DNA of 64,000 bases from Physcomitrium patens (Eukaryota; Streptophyta; Bryopsida; Funariales; Funariaceae). Under the pieces are notes generated by a model, which did no database searches, was not told the origin of the DNA, and saw only the letters and a list, made by a program, of their open reading frames with translations. The translations under genes and the position numbers were made by a program. The stretch is taken from assembly GCF_000002425.4 (NCBI RefSeq), contig NC_037254.1, positions 15,288,712 to 15,352,711 of the forward strand, given 5' to 3'. This document shows, piece after piece, positions 11,471 through 23,324 of this stretch (position 1 is its first letter; each line of letters starts with the position of its first letter).

Positions 11471-13842
11471 ATGGAAAACGAAAATAAAAATTTTGAAGGA
11501 TTTTTGGAAGGAGTTCCTGGTGGGTTGTCTTCTAAAGGACAAGGTATGCACATGGATCCATCCTTTGCTAGTATGTTTCAAGCCTTCTCATTGTCAATGC
11601 AGCAACAGTAAAGCAATGATCGAAAGGAAGCCTTGGCAACCAAAGCATTGCAAGCAGTGGTCAATAAAATTGATCAATTTGATGGGAGGAATATTTCAAT
11701 GTATTTAAGATGTTATGTTCATGAAATGGAATTAAATCGGGTTTCTGAGAAGAAAATGGTTGCACTATTTGGACTTGCCACGATATCGGAGATAAGAGAC
11801 TACATTACATCGATTACGGATCGTTATCGGAATTCATGGGAGGATTTTTCACATGCATTGAAAGACGAATATTTCTTGGAAGATGCTGATCGCGTTACTA
11901 AGAAGCTGTTTCTGGGATGGATTGAACGGCCCAATAAGAATTTACAAGCAACAGAGCTACTAAGGGAATTTGAGAGGCAGTACTCTCAATTATCGAAGGT
12001 AGAAAAATTAACATTGGAGCCGAACAAAGTTGATCTATTTCTTCAAGCTGCTGATGGAGAATTGCAAGAGAAATTAGAACCCCTTCTTGAAGACAAAGAA
12101 GAAGATGAAGGATTGACAACGAAGTGGAAGAACGTTGAAGATGCGGTGGGGTTGCTCACAAAAAAAGAAAGGAGAAAGGATAGGAACAATATTCCGAAAA
12201 CAGTACAAGCACCCAAAGCTCCAGTACGTACAACACCACCAACAATGCCTACAGTTCAACTTTTGACATCCTTATCAAAAAAAGCAGATATGGGGATGGA
12301 AGAAATTATACAAGGAATGCGAGATCTTCAAATCAAATTGGCAAGACTTGAAGAGAATACTTCTATAAACAATTCGAATAATGTTTCAAAACAAGGATAT
12401 GTACAAAGATGCATTTGGTGTGATGATGCTTGATACACTAGAAAAGATTGCAATGAATTTAATAATATGATACGACAGGGAATTATTTGCTGGAAAGATG
12501 GGAAGATAGCATTGAAAAATAGAGAGGATCTTCTTCAAACCAATTTTGGCAAGGGAGGAATGAGAGCATTAGTTCAAGATTACTTAAAAGGGTATGAAAC
12601 AGTAGCACGAGAAAGTGCAAGTTATGGTGCTAGAGTAGATGATGAAATTGGTGGAAGTACGGAAACTAGTGAGTTTTGGACTTCTGCCGTTTCTACAATG
12701 CAAGAAGAGAAATTACCTCGAGAAGCGTTATTGAGGACTGCAGCTACAATACGAGGTAGAACAGGTTGGAAGGATCCTGTTGAGTCTCTTTCAGTTCATG
12801 CATATATTCCTAAGAGCCAACATGAAGCTTTGATGGAAGAAAAGAGACGAGGAAATTTTGATGATACTAGAGGAGGAAATTCTTCTAAGAGGCAAACTTG
12901 AGGAGACAAGGCTCGGGAGGCAGCTTCACAAGAATTGCCTGTAAAGGATACTTCAGCATCATTGGGAGAAAAAACAAAGGAGACAAAAGATAAAGGCAAA
13001 TCAATTGCTTATAAGCTACTTTCTGACATTGAAGCGGCAACAAATTTGAAAGGGTGTTGGAAGAACGTATATTAAATGCTAAGGTGGAATTCACATTGAA
13101 AGAAGTTTTGGGAATTGCAAAGAAGGAGTTTCATGATGTTATCATTGACAGCATTAAGCGAAAGAGGCAATTAATGGGCAAAACTGGAATGAGTCATGCT
13201 ATTGATGCAAGAATATATAAAGATGAAGAAGAGGTTGATATTGGTTACAAGCAATCAACAAATGAAAAGAATGGGTATAAACAACGAGTACGTTTCATAG
13301 ATTCTAGTGACAAGGAAATGGAAAATTTGAGCCATTATACTCGAAAGCATTGGGCAAGGGCAACTACTGAGGTATTGGTGAAAGTAGGAGATATAGAAGA
13401 ACCAATAGTTGCTTTAGTCGACCATGGTTCTGAAATAAATCTCATGTCTAAAGATCTTTATAAGAAGCAAAAATGGCCAATTGATATGGAACATGGATGG
13501 GCAATTCGAGCAGCTAATAACACACGGGGCGAATTATATGGAGCTTGTCCAGATGTCAAAATTCGGATTGGGGATGTTGCGACGGAGCAACATTTCTTCG
13601 TTCAAGATACAACGTCTTATCCGTTGATTTTAGGACAACCTTATATTACGGCAACACGGATGGAAATAAAAGTACTTGACGATGGTTCTGCTTATGCAAA
13701 GGTATGTAGCGAGGATGGGAGGAAAGCTGTACAATTTCTAACAGTACCTCCTAACCATGAACGGAATCGAGATAGGTTGAGGGAGAAACCATTGCCAAAG
13801 ATTGTTGAAGGATTTAACGATTTTGGGGAGGTACTACTGTAA
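11471..13842 (+). pseudogene. gag-protease of element 2, inactivated
   Basis: Homologue of 1944-4241 starting at the same ATG context. It shares the TAA after codon 46 (11609-11611) with element 1. Private lesions include TGA inside the zinc knuckle (about 12431), a TGA at 12899-12901 (CGA in element 1), and loss of one G near 13052 that shifts the frame. It keeps a 25-codon segment near 12090-12165 (DEGLTTKWKNVEDAVGLL region) that element 1 has lost. The protease motif LVDHGSEINLM is intact at about 13420-13450. Confidence 0.88.
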
Positions 13843-16800
13843 AGCGAGATTATGGAGGTACAAAAGAGGAGGTACTCTCGCGAGATGAAGGTGCCTTTGA
13901 TGCGAGTTTTATTGGTATATTGGAGAATGGAAATATTATGTATAAGAAAGTTGATGATTTTAAAAGAAAAGAAAGAAAAAGATTATATGATATTGAAGGA
14001 TAATTACACAAGTTAGGTACATTGCAAGATGATGAGAGGATTTTAGGTGTTTATGAAGAAAATGGACTAGAAGATTCATTGGAATTGATTACATCTATTG
14101 GGTTAGGGGATAATGATAAGATTGTTGAGATTCATTCAAGAGAGGTTTATACCGTACTTGAATCTTTTCAAGCACCAGAAGTCACTGTAGAGACGAGATA
14201 TGAAACGGCAAATAAGAAGGTAAAGCCTGTTGCTGGACCATTACCAGAAGATTCTAAAGAACAAATGGGAGAAGCATCAAAAGAAGCAAGTTTAAGAGAT
14301 CCAATGAGTATTGGACATCAGATTACTAAAGAGACTTTTGAAGAATTGAAGATTGGTTCTGATGGTTCTTTATTATCGGAGGAAATTACTTGCTTCAAAA
14401 AAATGTTGGCTAAACAAGATAGATTGTTTGCCTTTGAATCTCATGAAATAGGAAGTGTGGATCTAAATATTGTAACACCTATGGTTATCTTCACTGTACT
14501 GCATGTACCTTGGAATCTAAGACCGATTGCAGTATCGAGGGCACATTTAACTAAATTGGTGGAACTATTAAAAGAAAAGATAAAGATAAAAATATTGGAA
14601 CCTTCATTTGCGACGTATTCTAGTCGATGGTTTACGATACCTAAGAAGAATGGGTCACTATGGTTTATTCAAGTTATGCAACCGGTGAATGCAGTAACTG
14701 TCAGGAATGCACAAATAGGACCTATTGTGGATGAATTTGCTGAGGCGTTTGTTGGAAGGGCGATCTATTCAATGGGTGACTTGTATTCAAGTTATGATCA
14801 ATTTCAACTTGCCGAAGGAAGTAGAGATATGACAACAATGAGGACACTACTTAGATTGGTTAGAATGTGCACTCTTCCTCAAGGCGCGACCAACTCAGTT
14901 GCGCATATGATGAATGGGATGAATAAGGTATTGAGAGATTTTATTCCGAAAAAGACTATGCCTTTTCTGGATGATGTTCCTATAAAAAGGTGTAGAGAAG
15001 GAGACAAGGATGAAACTTTAGATACGAAGGGGTGTCGCAAATATGTTGTTGATCATATACAAGATTGTGAAAAGATTTTAACTCGGCTTGGAGAAGTTCA
15101 TCTTACATTATCGGGTATGAAGTCCGTATTTGGAGTACGAGAGGTTGTGATTGTTGCACATTTATGTGGATCTTACGGAAGAAAACCAGATCCGACTAAA
15201 GTTGATGCAATTGGAAGGATGAAAGAGGATTGTGATTCTTTAACAGAGGTTCGCAGGTTTTTGAGTGCATGTGTATTTTATCGAATCTGGATCCCTCATT
15301 TTGCTCACATAGCGGATCCATTATATGAACTGTTACGCAAGGGTTACCGATTTGAATGGGAAGAAAGGCATATTCAGGCAATGCAAAGATTGAAGAAATT
15401 ATTGATGTCACCTCCAATATTGAGGAAGGTTGATTATAAGTGCAATAGACCAGTGATTTTTACTGTGGACGCTAGTCCAATTGCCATTGGATGGGCTGTG
15501 GGTCAAGATGATTCAAATGGGTGTAGATTTGTAGTTTGATTTGGGGCTAAAGTTTTAAGTATTCATCAACGTGTATATTCACAAGTCAAAAGAGAACTTT
15601 GGGGAGTCGTATCGGCTATAAAAGCTGAAAGGGATTATTTGATTGGGGCAGTAGTAGTAATTGAAACAGATTGCTTGCCATTGCTTGGAATGATTACTAA
15701 CTGTTCAACGCTAGATATTGTAATGTTGAGATGGATTGCTTATATTAAGTCACTAAATCTAGAATTTAAGCATATTACTAGAAAGGACAATTTAGTAGCA
15801 GACATGCTATCTCGAGCAAGATACGAGAGGGAGGATGAAATGGTTGAAGACATTGATGACGTCGGATTGAAATTCTATTCAATATCAAATCTCAAAAGAG
15901 AAGACAAGCTATTTCTTGAAGAATCTTATGAAGGAGAATTATTGGATATTGATGATTACTTGAATACCTTGACTAAGTAGGGGAATTGGTCTCCAGAAAA
16001 ATTCAAATAAATAAGAAAAAAAGCATATGGATTTTTACTTCGAGATGGATTCTTATGGAAGAGACCGAAGAAAGGAATTGGGATGCCACAACGAGTGATA
16101 GGCAAAAAGGAAGAAAGACTAAAATTATTAAAGGAGTTTCATGATAGTTTATGGGCAGGGCATAGAGGAATCTGGGCTACTTTTGCTAAACTCAAGGAAC
16201 GATATTGGTGGAAAAATATGTATGGAGATGTGCTCTCATTTAAAATCTGTTAATCGTATTCTAATATCCGACATCGAGATGGTCTTCATCCTACGTATCC
16301 TCTGGCTATTCATTTTAAATGGGTTGTTGATTTGGTTATTATGCCGGTTGGGTTATGGCAGATGAGATATTTGGTTTTAGCTCGTGAAGATTTATCAAAT
16401 CAAGTAGAAGGAAGAGCATTGAGGATAAAATCTACAGAGGGGATTTGTAGGTTTTTGCTTGAAGATGTCATTTGCCGCTACGGATGCATAGAAAAAATCA
16501 CTGCAGATCGTGGAGAATTAAATGCACAAGAAGCTCGTAAGTTCTTTGAAAGATGTGGAGTTAAATTGTCACTGACTACTGCTTATAATCCAAAAGGAAA
16601 TGCAAAAAGCGAACGCGGTCACCCACCGATTGTGAAAGCATTAGTTAAAGCTTGTAATGGGAAAGTTAAAGAGTGGCCACAGCTTTTGTCATTTGCATTA
16701 TGGGCTGATCGAACAACCCATAGTTCGGTGACAGGATATATGCCAGTAGAACTTATGACAGGTCGAAAACCAATTATGCCGATTGAAGAAAAGGTACTTA

Positions 16801-17307
16801 CTTGGAGTATGCTACCATGGGAAGTTGGATTATCAAGAGAAGAACTTCTGGCTATTAGGATTCGACAATTGGACCAAAGATCGGAAGATGTGCAAATAGC
16901 ATTGGAAAGGTTAAAAAGAGCAAGGTTACAAAACAAGGCGCGATTTGACAAGCAACATCGATTGAGACCTAAAGCAATCGAAGAAGGTGACTGGGTACTT
17001 GTTTATGACAATAGTCTGGATAATCAACATAGTACTTTGTGGAAATTTTCAAAACATTAGTTTGGACCATATGTAGTAACAACTGTTCATGATAATGCGA
17101 CTTACTCATTACGGGAGTTAGATGGTACAAAATTGAAAATATCAATTGCAGAGAAGCGAGTAAAAATATTTAAATGAAGACACGTGGAGATGAATATGGA
17201 AGACCTTAATGAAGGTATAGAGATTCCGCAGTAAGAAGATGAAAGTGATTTGGATAATGAAGGAGACAAAGACAAACAGGACAAAGACGTAGAGGATATA
17301 TTCCTAA
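13818..17307 (+). pseudogene. pol of element 2, inactivated
   Basis: Homologue of the element 1 pol, in the same -1 relation to gag-protease. Stops absent from element 1 occur at about 14001 (TAA for CAG), 15537 (TGA for CGA), 15978 (TAG for CAG), 16007 (TAA for CAA), 17058 (TAG for TGG), 17175 (TGA for CGA) and 17232 (TAA for CAA). Nearly all are C-to-T or G-to-A changes. The TAA and missing Cys in the integrase zinc finger (about 16251) are shared with element 1. RT FLDD and the integrase core residues are still readable. The terminal TGA of element 1 is not present here. Confidence 0.88.
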
Positions 17308-17368
17308 TCAAACAGAAATTGGGTAAATTGGTACATACCAGAGGATACACAGGTTCAGAGGGGGTGGA

Positions 17369-18659
17369 TGTCGTGTTGTAACATGAGTATACCGTGAAAA
17401 TATAAAGAAAGAGGACTTTTATTAATGTTCAGTTACCTCAAATATTGAGAGCAACGACCAATTCTAGTGCAAATACTGGGAGGCCAGGGTCAGTCACCCC
17501 GTTACAGTCAACCGGGGCATACTGAAATGCTCCGTTTGATTCCAATATCGGGAGTCAGCAGAAAGGGAAAGGACCAATTCACACGACAGGTGAGCCTGGT
17601 TCGAAGAGCCAATTGGATCTAATTTCAAGAATCCAATCCGGGTCCTCTTATCCAATATGAGACCAAAATTGGTCGGGCAATCCAATACATTCTAATTAGA
17701 GGAGAATCCAGGTCTTACTACAGGCCTCAGCCAATCTGACGCAAAGGACCAATTTGATCCAATTATGAGAACATCTGAATCTTACTATTGGATTCTTTCG
17801 CAATATGAGACCTGAATTGGTCGTGCGACTCAATGTGGTTCCAATTACGGGCTCTGTTTCTGATTCAGGCTGTTTCGTCCTTTGTGCCGTTCCAGGAACG
17901 TCCTTTCGGTAAAAGGATTTCTTAAAGGTAAAAATGGAAGAGAAAGCTCTGACGGCGAGAGCTAGTTTTGGATCTAAGCTTTGATGGTGGGAGCCAATTT
18001 TAGATCTAAGCTCTGACGGTGGGAGCTAATTCCGGATCCAAGACGGAAGATTGAAGAAATTCAGAGGACAAGGTTAGGGGAGAGAATAAATTTTGGGGGG
18101 GTTTTTTTGAAGGATCGGGAGAGAGTTAGCTTCATGCTTTGGGTGAAAAGAAAAGACAGAGAATTGGGTTTTTTTTTCTTCATAGGGTTTGAGAAGACTG
18201 AGGCAATCGTTGCTGAAGTCAGTGTTGTAATGGTGAATCGGGATTTTTAATGAAGTGGGTTTGATTACTCTTGACTCTTTTGTAAAATTGACTTACGTCT
18301 GTGATGATGAATTAAAAGGGTGTCTATAGGATTGAATATGCGGAGTGAATGAAATTTATTGGGTTAATCTAACAAGACAGTCAGTGGATACAAGATCGTA
18401 AGTACAAAGCAGTATTGAAGGTTAACAGTTTGGGTTGTACGGGGTTCTCTGTAACATCTAGAGACCTACCGGCTGGGACAAAAAGGACTTCGACAAGCAG
18501 TCGAAGAGCACCCGTATAGATTTACGGTACATTGTTGCAGTCGTTTATATTCCAGCAGTCAAAAACTGATAGACTGCTTGACTATCGGCGAATCTCCATA
18601 CTACCTTCTACAGCCAGACGCCAGGCGCATTCTCGAGCAGGAAAGCACGTAATACGACA
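17369..18659 (+). repeat. 3' LTR of element 2, possibly chimeric
   Basis: 1291 bp, TGTCGT...ACGACA. The first several hundred bases resemble LTR-A and the 5' LTR of element 2. The last roughly 270 bases read like the younger LTRs at 503 and 27716 (for example GCACCCGTATAGATTTACGG and GTACATTGTTGCAG). It abuts chromovirus A pol at 18660. Confidence 0.85.
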
Positions 18660-20117
18660 ATGTGCAAGTGGAGCTGTAACTTGAGAGAAGTCTTTGATGA
18701 AGATTCGATAGTAGTTGGTAAATTCTAAAAAATATTGGACATCTCTTACAATTTTTGGGATCTCCCAATCTATAATAGTTTGAACTTTCTTAGGATCCAT
18801 CATAAGTCCATCATTTGAAATGATGTAACCTAAGAAATTGACTTGAGTAGTGTGGTATACACACTTTTTTATCTTGGCATAGAGTCCCGCATCTCTTAAT
18901 TTTTGTAACACACGACAAACATGAAGTTCATGTTTTTTTGGATTCTTAGAATAGATTAAGATGTCATCTAGATAACTGACCACAAAATTGTCCAAAAAAT
19001 CTCAAAAAACATCATCCATTAGATGTTGAAAAGCTGTTGGGGCATTTATAAGTCCAAAAGGTATGACATTGTATTCAAAATATCCATACTTAATTCGAAA
19101 TGCAATCTTTTATTCATCTCCTTCTTTGATGCATATTAGATTGTATGCTCCTCGGAGATCTATTTTTGTATAGATCTTAGCTTGATTCAGCTGATCAAGA
19201 AGTCTAGATATTAAAGATAGTGGATACTTATTCTTGATGGTAATCTTGTTAAGTCCTCAACAATCAATACACATCCACAATGATCCATCTTTTTTCTTCA
19301 CAAATAGAATTGGAGATCCTGTCGGAGATTTAGAATGGCGTATGAAATTCTTGGCTAGATTTTCTTTAATATACTCCTTGAGTTTAGTCAACTCATTTTG
19401 TGATAAACTATAGATTGATCCGAATGACAGTTGTGCTCCTTCTTGAAGGTCAATTAAGCAATCATAGGGACGATGTTTCGAGAGTGTATCCACATTTTTT
19501 TTTTCAAATACATCTTGAAATTCTTGATATTGGCTTGGAATGCTACTTGAAGTCTTTTCACTAGTAGAAACACGTGTGGCATAAATAATATATGGTGATT
19601 CTTTCATAGCAGCATGCAAGAAAGCTTTTGTACCTATAAATACGGGTTTAATTGAATTGGACTTATGACTCTGTACTTGATTAATTACACTGTTAGTTAT
19701 ACTTTTAGAGAAAGTAAGAGTTCGAGAAATCCAATCTATTTGAGGGTTGTATTTTTCTAACCACAATAAACCTAAAATGACTAGATTAGAGGGAGATCTA
19801 ATGATATTAAATACTACAAAGCTATTATGACCATTGATTATTACATCTATAGGAAAGATTTTGTGAGTAATATTTTGAGAAGATAATGGACAACCATCTA
19901 TGACTTCTACATGAACAGATTTAGTTTTCTTTACTAAAGATATGTTATGTCTTGTAGTAATTTCTTCATCTAAGAAATACACTAAGGCTCCTGAATCTAA
20001 CAAGAAAGACGCTTCGTAATGTTTAGGTTCTAAAATAACATTTAGTGTAAAACAAAGAGAGGGCTCTAAGGAGAGAATATGACCTTTACTAGATGTTGTG
20101 TAAGGTTCCAACCACAC
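18660..20117 (-). pseudogene. Protease-reverse transcriptase of chromovirus A, broken
   Basis: Reads from 20117 leftwards. The protease motif FLLDSGALVYFLDEE is followed by the long connector and RT motifs: [29 protein letters not shown], then the catalytic VSYLDDILIYSKN at about 18970. Stops lie between the two open stretches 20117-19257 and 18995-18660 (for example the codon after CIDC at about 19257, and near 19005). It ends at DFSQVTAPLAH, where the element-1-family nest interrupts it. The homologous position in element B continues with LTRLTCKDKLEWG. Confidence 0.87.
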
Positions 20118-20129
20118 GGTCCTTATTGT

Positions 20130-21070
20130 AGCTACACAAACTCGTTTTTTGACATATTATCTTCTTTCATAGCCAAATTCCTCATTTTGTGGTTGCATCG
20201 TTTCTTTGGATAATGTTGAGTAGTGTGTTTTGGTTCTCCATAGTATAAATATAATCCTTCTTTACGATGACAAGTCTTTTCTTGCTCAGTACGAGGTTTG
20301 AAACGTACTATATCAATTTACATATCTTCTACTTCCGAATGTACGTGTTGAAGAGGTGTTGATATTGCCATTGAATTATAGTAATGTTGAGGTCCACTTG
20401 TACAGTTCTCAGATTGAAATTCAAAAAGGCAATTGTCACACTTCACCGCAAAGTCAACTACTTGACTCAATGTTTGAGGATCAGGTAAGTTGAATATTAA
20501 TTTTTTTACCTCATATTATAATCTATAGAGAAATTAGCTAATAAGTGCAGCATTATCTCACTTGATATCAGTTACAAGTTATCAAAATTGTGAAGCATAT
20601 AACGTTATTAATCAATTATCTTGTCGTAAAACATGGATCTTATTGGTTGCAACATGAATTGCATCATGTTCAAGATACATGGATTGAAACTCCACCAAAA
20701 AAGCCTCTAGATTATCCAATATTGGATCTTGTCGTTTAAGAAAAGCTAAAAACCATGATAGTACTGAACCTGAAAGAAGCATACCAATGAATCTAACTTG
20801 CGATCCTGGAGTTCGATAGCTTTGGGGTTGAAGTTCAATCACAAGTTGCACTTGATTGATAAATCCTTGAAATTTGGATGTGGTACCATCAAACTTCTCG
20901 GGTAGGGTAATTTTTGGTTCTCTAACACTGGAAGGGCGTTCTACTATAGGAAAAAGGATATGATTTGGTACAGTTGTTGAAGTAGCTTCAACCATTTCTA
21001 TATCTTCACTTCTTGCCAATCTTGTTGCTCCTTGTGATGGTAAATTGAGTTAATGCATCGCAAGCATTAA
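20130..21070 (-). pseudogene. gag of chromovirus A, broken
   Basis: The open part 21019-20612 encodes the capsid-like region (KITLPEKFDGTTSKFQGFIN, GSVLSWFLAFL), homologous to element B gag. Further left, near 20240, the nucleocapsid knuckle reads LYYGEPKHTTQHYPKK: two Cys positions have become Tyr, consistent with G-to-A change. Several stops interrupt the frame. Confidence 0.8.
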
Positions 21071-21224
21071 CTCCCTCAATTGTTCTTGTATTTGTGCCAT
21101 TGCACTCTTTATTTCAACAAGTTCTACTATGATAACACTTAGAAGAGAGAAGATGTCTAATATCGCTCAAGACAAATAGAAGAGAGGACTTGAAAACAAA
21201 AAAAATACTAATGACAATATCAGT

Positions 21225-21252
21225 TTAGAAGAGGATAATCCGCAACTTCTAA
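21225..21252 (-). other. Leader hairpin of chromovirus A with GATAATCC core
   Basis: The perfect 7-base inverted repeat TTAGAAG / CTTCTAA encloses AGGATAATCCGCAA. A second GGGTAATCCAC follows at about 21279 with weaker flanking pairing. The same core recurs in the leader of element B. Confidence 0.6.
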
Positions 21253-21329
21253 TATGCTTATATCTTATCAAGAAAAAGGGGTAATCCACTCTTAATCAAG
21301 ATTAGACAAAGTTTTGATATTGTAGGTGT

Positions 21330-21340
21330 ACTCTTGTCAA
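21330..21340 (-). promoter_or_regulatory. Self-complementary primer-binding site of chromovirus A
   Basis: On the minus strand TTGACAAGAGT lies two bases inside the 5' LTR end. It pairs perfectly, 11 of 11, with the predicted start of the element's own transcript at 21528-21518. There is no TGG tRNA site. This matches the arrangement known for Tf1-type self-priming. Confidence 0.72.
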
Positions 21341-21342
21341 TC

Positions 21343-21660
21343 TGTCAAGGACAAGAACTCAATGAAAAAGCAATTCAGATAAGTGAGCCTTTAGACAAAT
21401 AAAGGTAAAAAAATATAAATAAACAAGTATGTATATTGAAAGAGAAACTGGAATGGCTATTGCCAAAAGATAAGAAAATTAGAGACCCTTGAAACTAGAC
21501 AAGAAGCAAGAAAAGAGTTGACAAGAGTGAAGAAGACTTCACTCTTGTCTCTATATATACTATCCAACTAGGAGCTATGTGGCGACAATCTATAGGACCT
21601 TCAATATGTGTTGACTTTGTAGGATACATGCCTTGATTTAGAAGGCAAGTTTTTCTATGT
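21343..21660 (-). repeat. 5' LTR of chromovirus A, proximal part
   Basis: Begins TGTCAAGGACAAG on the plus strand. Homologous to the LTR at 62286-62768 and to a degenerate copy near 37.8-38.2 kb. Contains TATATATA (21552-21559) and the 11-mer TTGACAAGAGT (21518-21528). Split at 21660 by LTR-D and continued at 23325-23571, where it ends with GACA. Confidence 0.8.
21518..21559 (-). promoter_or_regulatory. Predicted promoter and transcript start of chromovirus A
   Basis: The TATA box at 21552-21559 lies 31 bases upstream (minus sense) of position 21528. A transcript starting there would begin ACTCTTGTCAA, exactly complementary to the primer site at 21330-21340. Confidence 0.6.
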
Positions 21661-23324
21661 TGTCATAATGTGTGAAGTCTTGCTTGAGAATGCTCCGGGC
21701 ACCTGGCTGTAGAAAGAAGAATAGAAATTGCGATAACAAAATCCTAATTCTAATAGAATACTAACAATGCTCTAATTAGACTATAATAATGGTAAACAAA
21801 TGTAATCAAATTCAAAACAACTCAAAGAAATTTCAAACAAATAATAAAATTCTTAAAGAAATATTGGAATGATCACAAATATTACTCAAATATATGTCAA
21901 TTCAACCTTAATTTAATTCTAGTTAAAACCCTATTGAATTTCACTCAAACTTTAAACCAAACCTAATTAAATCTTAAACCCTAATAAATCCTAAACCTTA
22001 AGTCAAATCCTAAACAAATCTTAAATTAAACCCTAAATCAAATCCTATTTCAAACCCTAAATCCTAAACCAAATCCTAAATCAAACCCTAAACTTGGTCC
22101 TAAACCCTAATCCCAATTCTAATCCAATCCTAAACCCTAATCCAAATCCTAAATTCTAAACCAAACCTTAAATCAAATCCTAACCAAATCCTAATCCAAA
22201 TCCTAAATCAAATCCTAATCAAACCCTAAATCCTAATCCAAACCTAAACCCTAACCAAACCCTAAATTCTAAACCAAACCTTAAATCAAACCCTAAATCA
22301 AACCCTAACCAAACTCTAAATCCTAATCCAAATCCTAATCCGAATCTTAAATCAAACCCTAATGAAACCCTAATCCAAACCCTAAACTCTAAATCAAACC
22401 CTAAATCGAACCCTAGCCAAACCCTAATCCAAATCCTAGTAATTCCTATGACAGAATTCCAATCTTGATGCCAACATTCCAGAGCCAATTTCTCTTCTTT
22501 GCGTCATTCGATTGGTTTCAAATTTCTCATGGACATAGAAACACAAGTCTAATATCCTTTCACACAAGCTTTACTCCAATCTAACTAGTAGATTGCATGA
22601 AATCTTAAAAATCCTCACTGGACCTAAAATTCTACTTTCTGAGACCTTGATCCGCTTAAACCTCAATATCTCTCACTTCAACTGTTAGATCGAGCTCAAA
22701 TTCACAAAATATATTGAACTCAACTATAATCATGAACCCAAAAAATTTCACCCATAGATCTCCCACAAAACTCTTGAAATCACTCAAAACATAAACCCTA
22801 TTTTATTTCATAAAATCCAAGTCATCCAAAATAAATCTCTACTTTACAAAGCTCTTACAAAGTCATATCAACTCTAAAGCACCCAAAATCAATGCCCATA
22901 GAAACCTTATCCAATCTTCTATTAAACCCCACTTTTCGATCTGCCAAAGAGTCTTGGAGTCATCGTCGAGACTCGGTTTTGTGCCTCAGGGTCTGATTTC
23001 AACCCTGGTTCATAACCGGCCCTCTCCGGGTATCAACTTTCGTCTTCTTGAGGTAATTTTTACTAATTTGCACTCCTAACTCCTCCCTACATATGTTTAT
23101 ATCCTTTATTTTTCTAATCTACCTTGTTTTGCCTTATTTATGGCCTTACAAAGTAAATAGAAGCATAATTTGTAAAAAGGTAGCATTAGCACCTTTAATT
23201 TTTCTACCCTTTTACTAATATCTATTTTTCTAAGATAATTTGCTACAATATTTTTGAAGTGAGATCCTCAAAACATGTTATATTTCTTCACCCTTTCACC
23301 TACTAGTCATATTACATCACGACA
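21661..23324. repeat. LTR-D, solo LTR-like insertion with telomere-like array
   Basis: This segment interrupts the chromovirus A LTR. Its ends are TGTCATAATGT and ACATCACGACA, an imperfect terminal inverted repeat of LTR type. A degenerate homologue lies at about 44.31-45.63 kb, including the segment near GGTCTGATTTCAACCCTGG (22990) and the ATTACATCAC terminus. No clear target duplication was seen. It holds no coding sequence that I recognise. Confidence 0.65.
21930..22440. repeat. Degenerate telomere-like AAACCCTAA array
   Basis: About 500 bases of interspersed AAACCCTAA, AAATCCTAA and AAACCTTAA units, roughly 18 with the AACCCTA core. This is the plant telomeric motif in degenerate, non-tandem form. 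The 89-codon minus-strand ORF at 22219-22488 is an artefact of this repeat. Confidence 0.85.

Larger units (their letters stand above)
9949..18659 (+). mobile_element. Full-length but decayed Ty3/gypsy retrotransposon, element 2
   Basis: Same family, order and orientation as element 1: 5' LTR, TGG primer-binding site, gag-protease, pol, polypurine tract, 3' LTR. It carries many stop codons and one frameshift that element 1 lacks. No target-site duplication is visible: the left flank is CTCGG inside LTR-A and the right flank is ATGTG inside chromovirus A. The two LTRs differ in length (1452 and 1291 bp) and look about 90 percent similar. This fits an old insertion followed by recombination or conversion. 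Confidence 0.9.

Noticed and set aside
22219..22488. 89-codon minus-strand ORF with GFDLGF-like repeats
   Set aside because: It is a translation of the degenerate CCCTAAA array and not a repeat protein.
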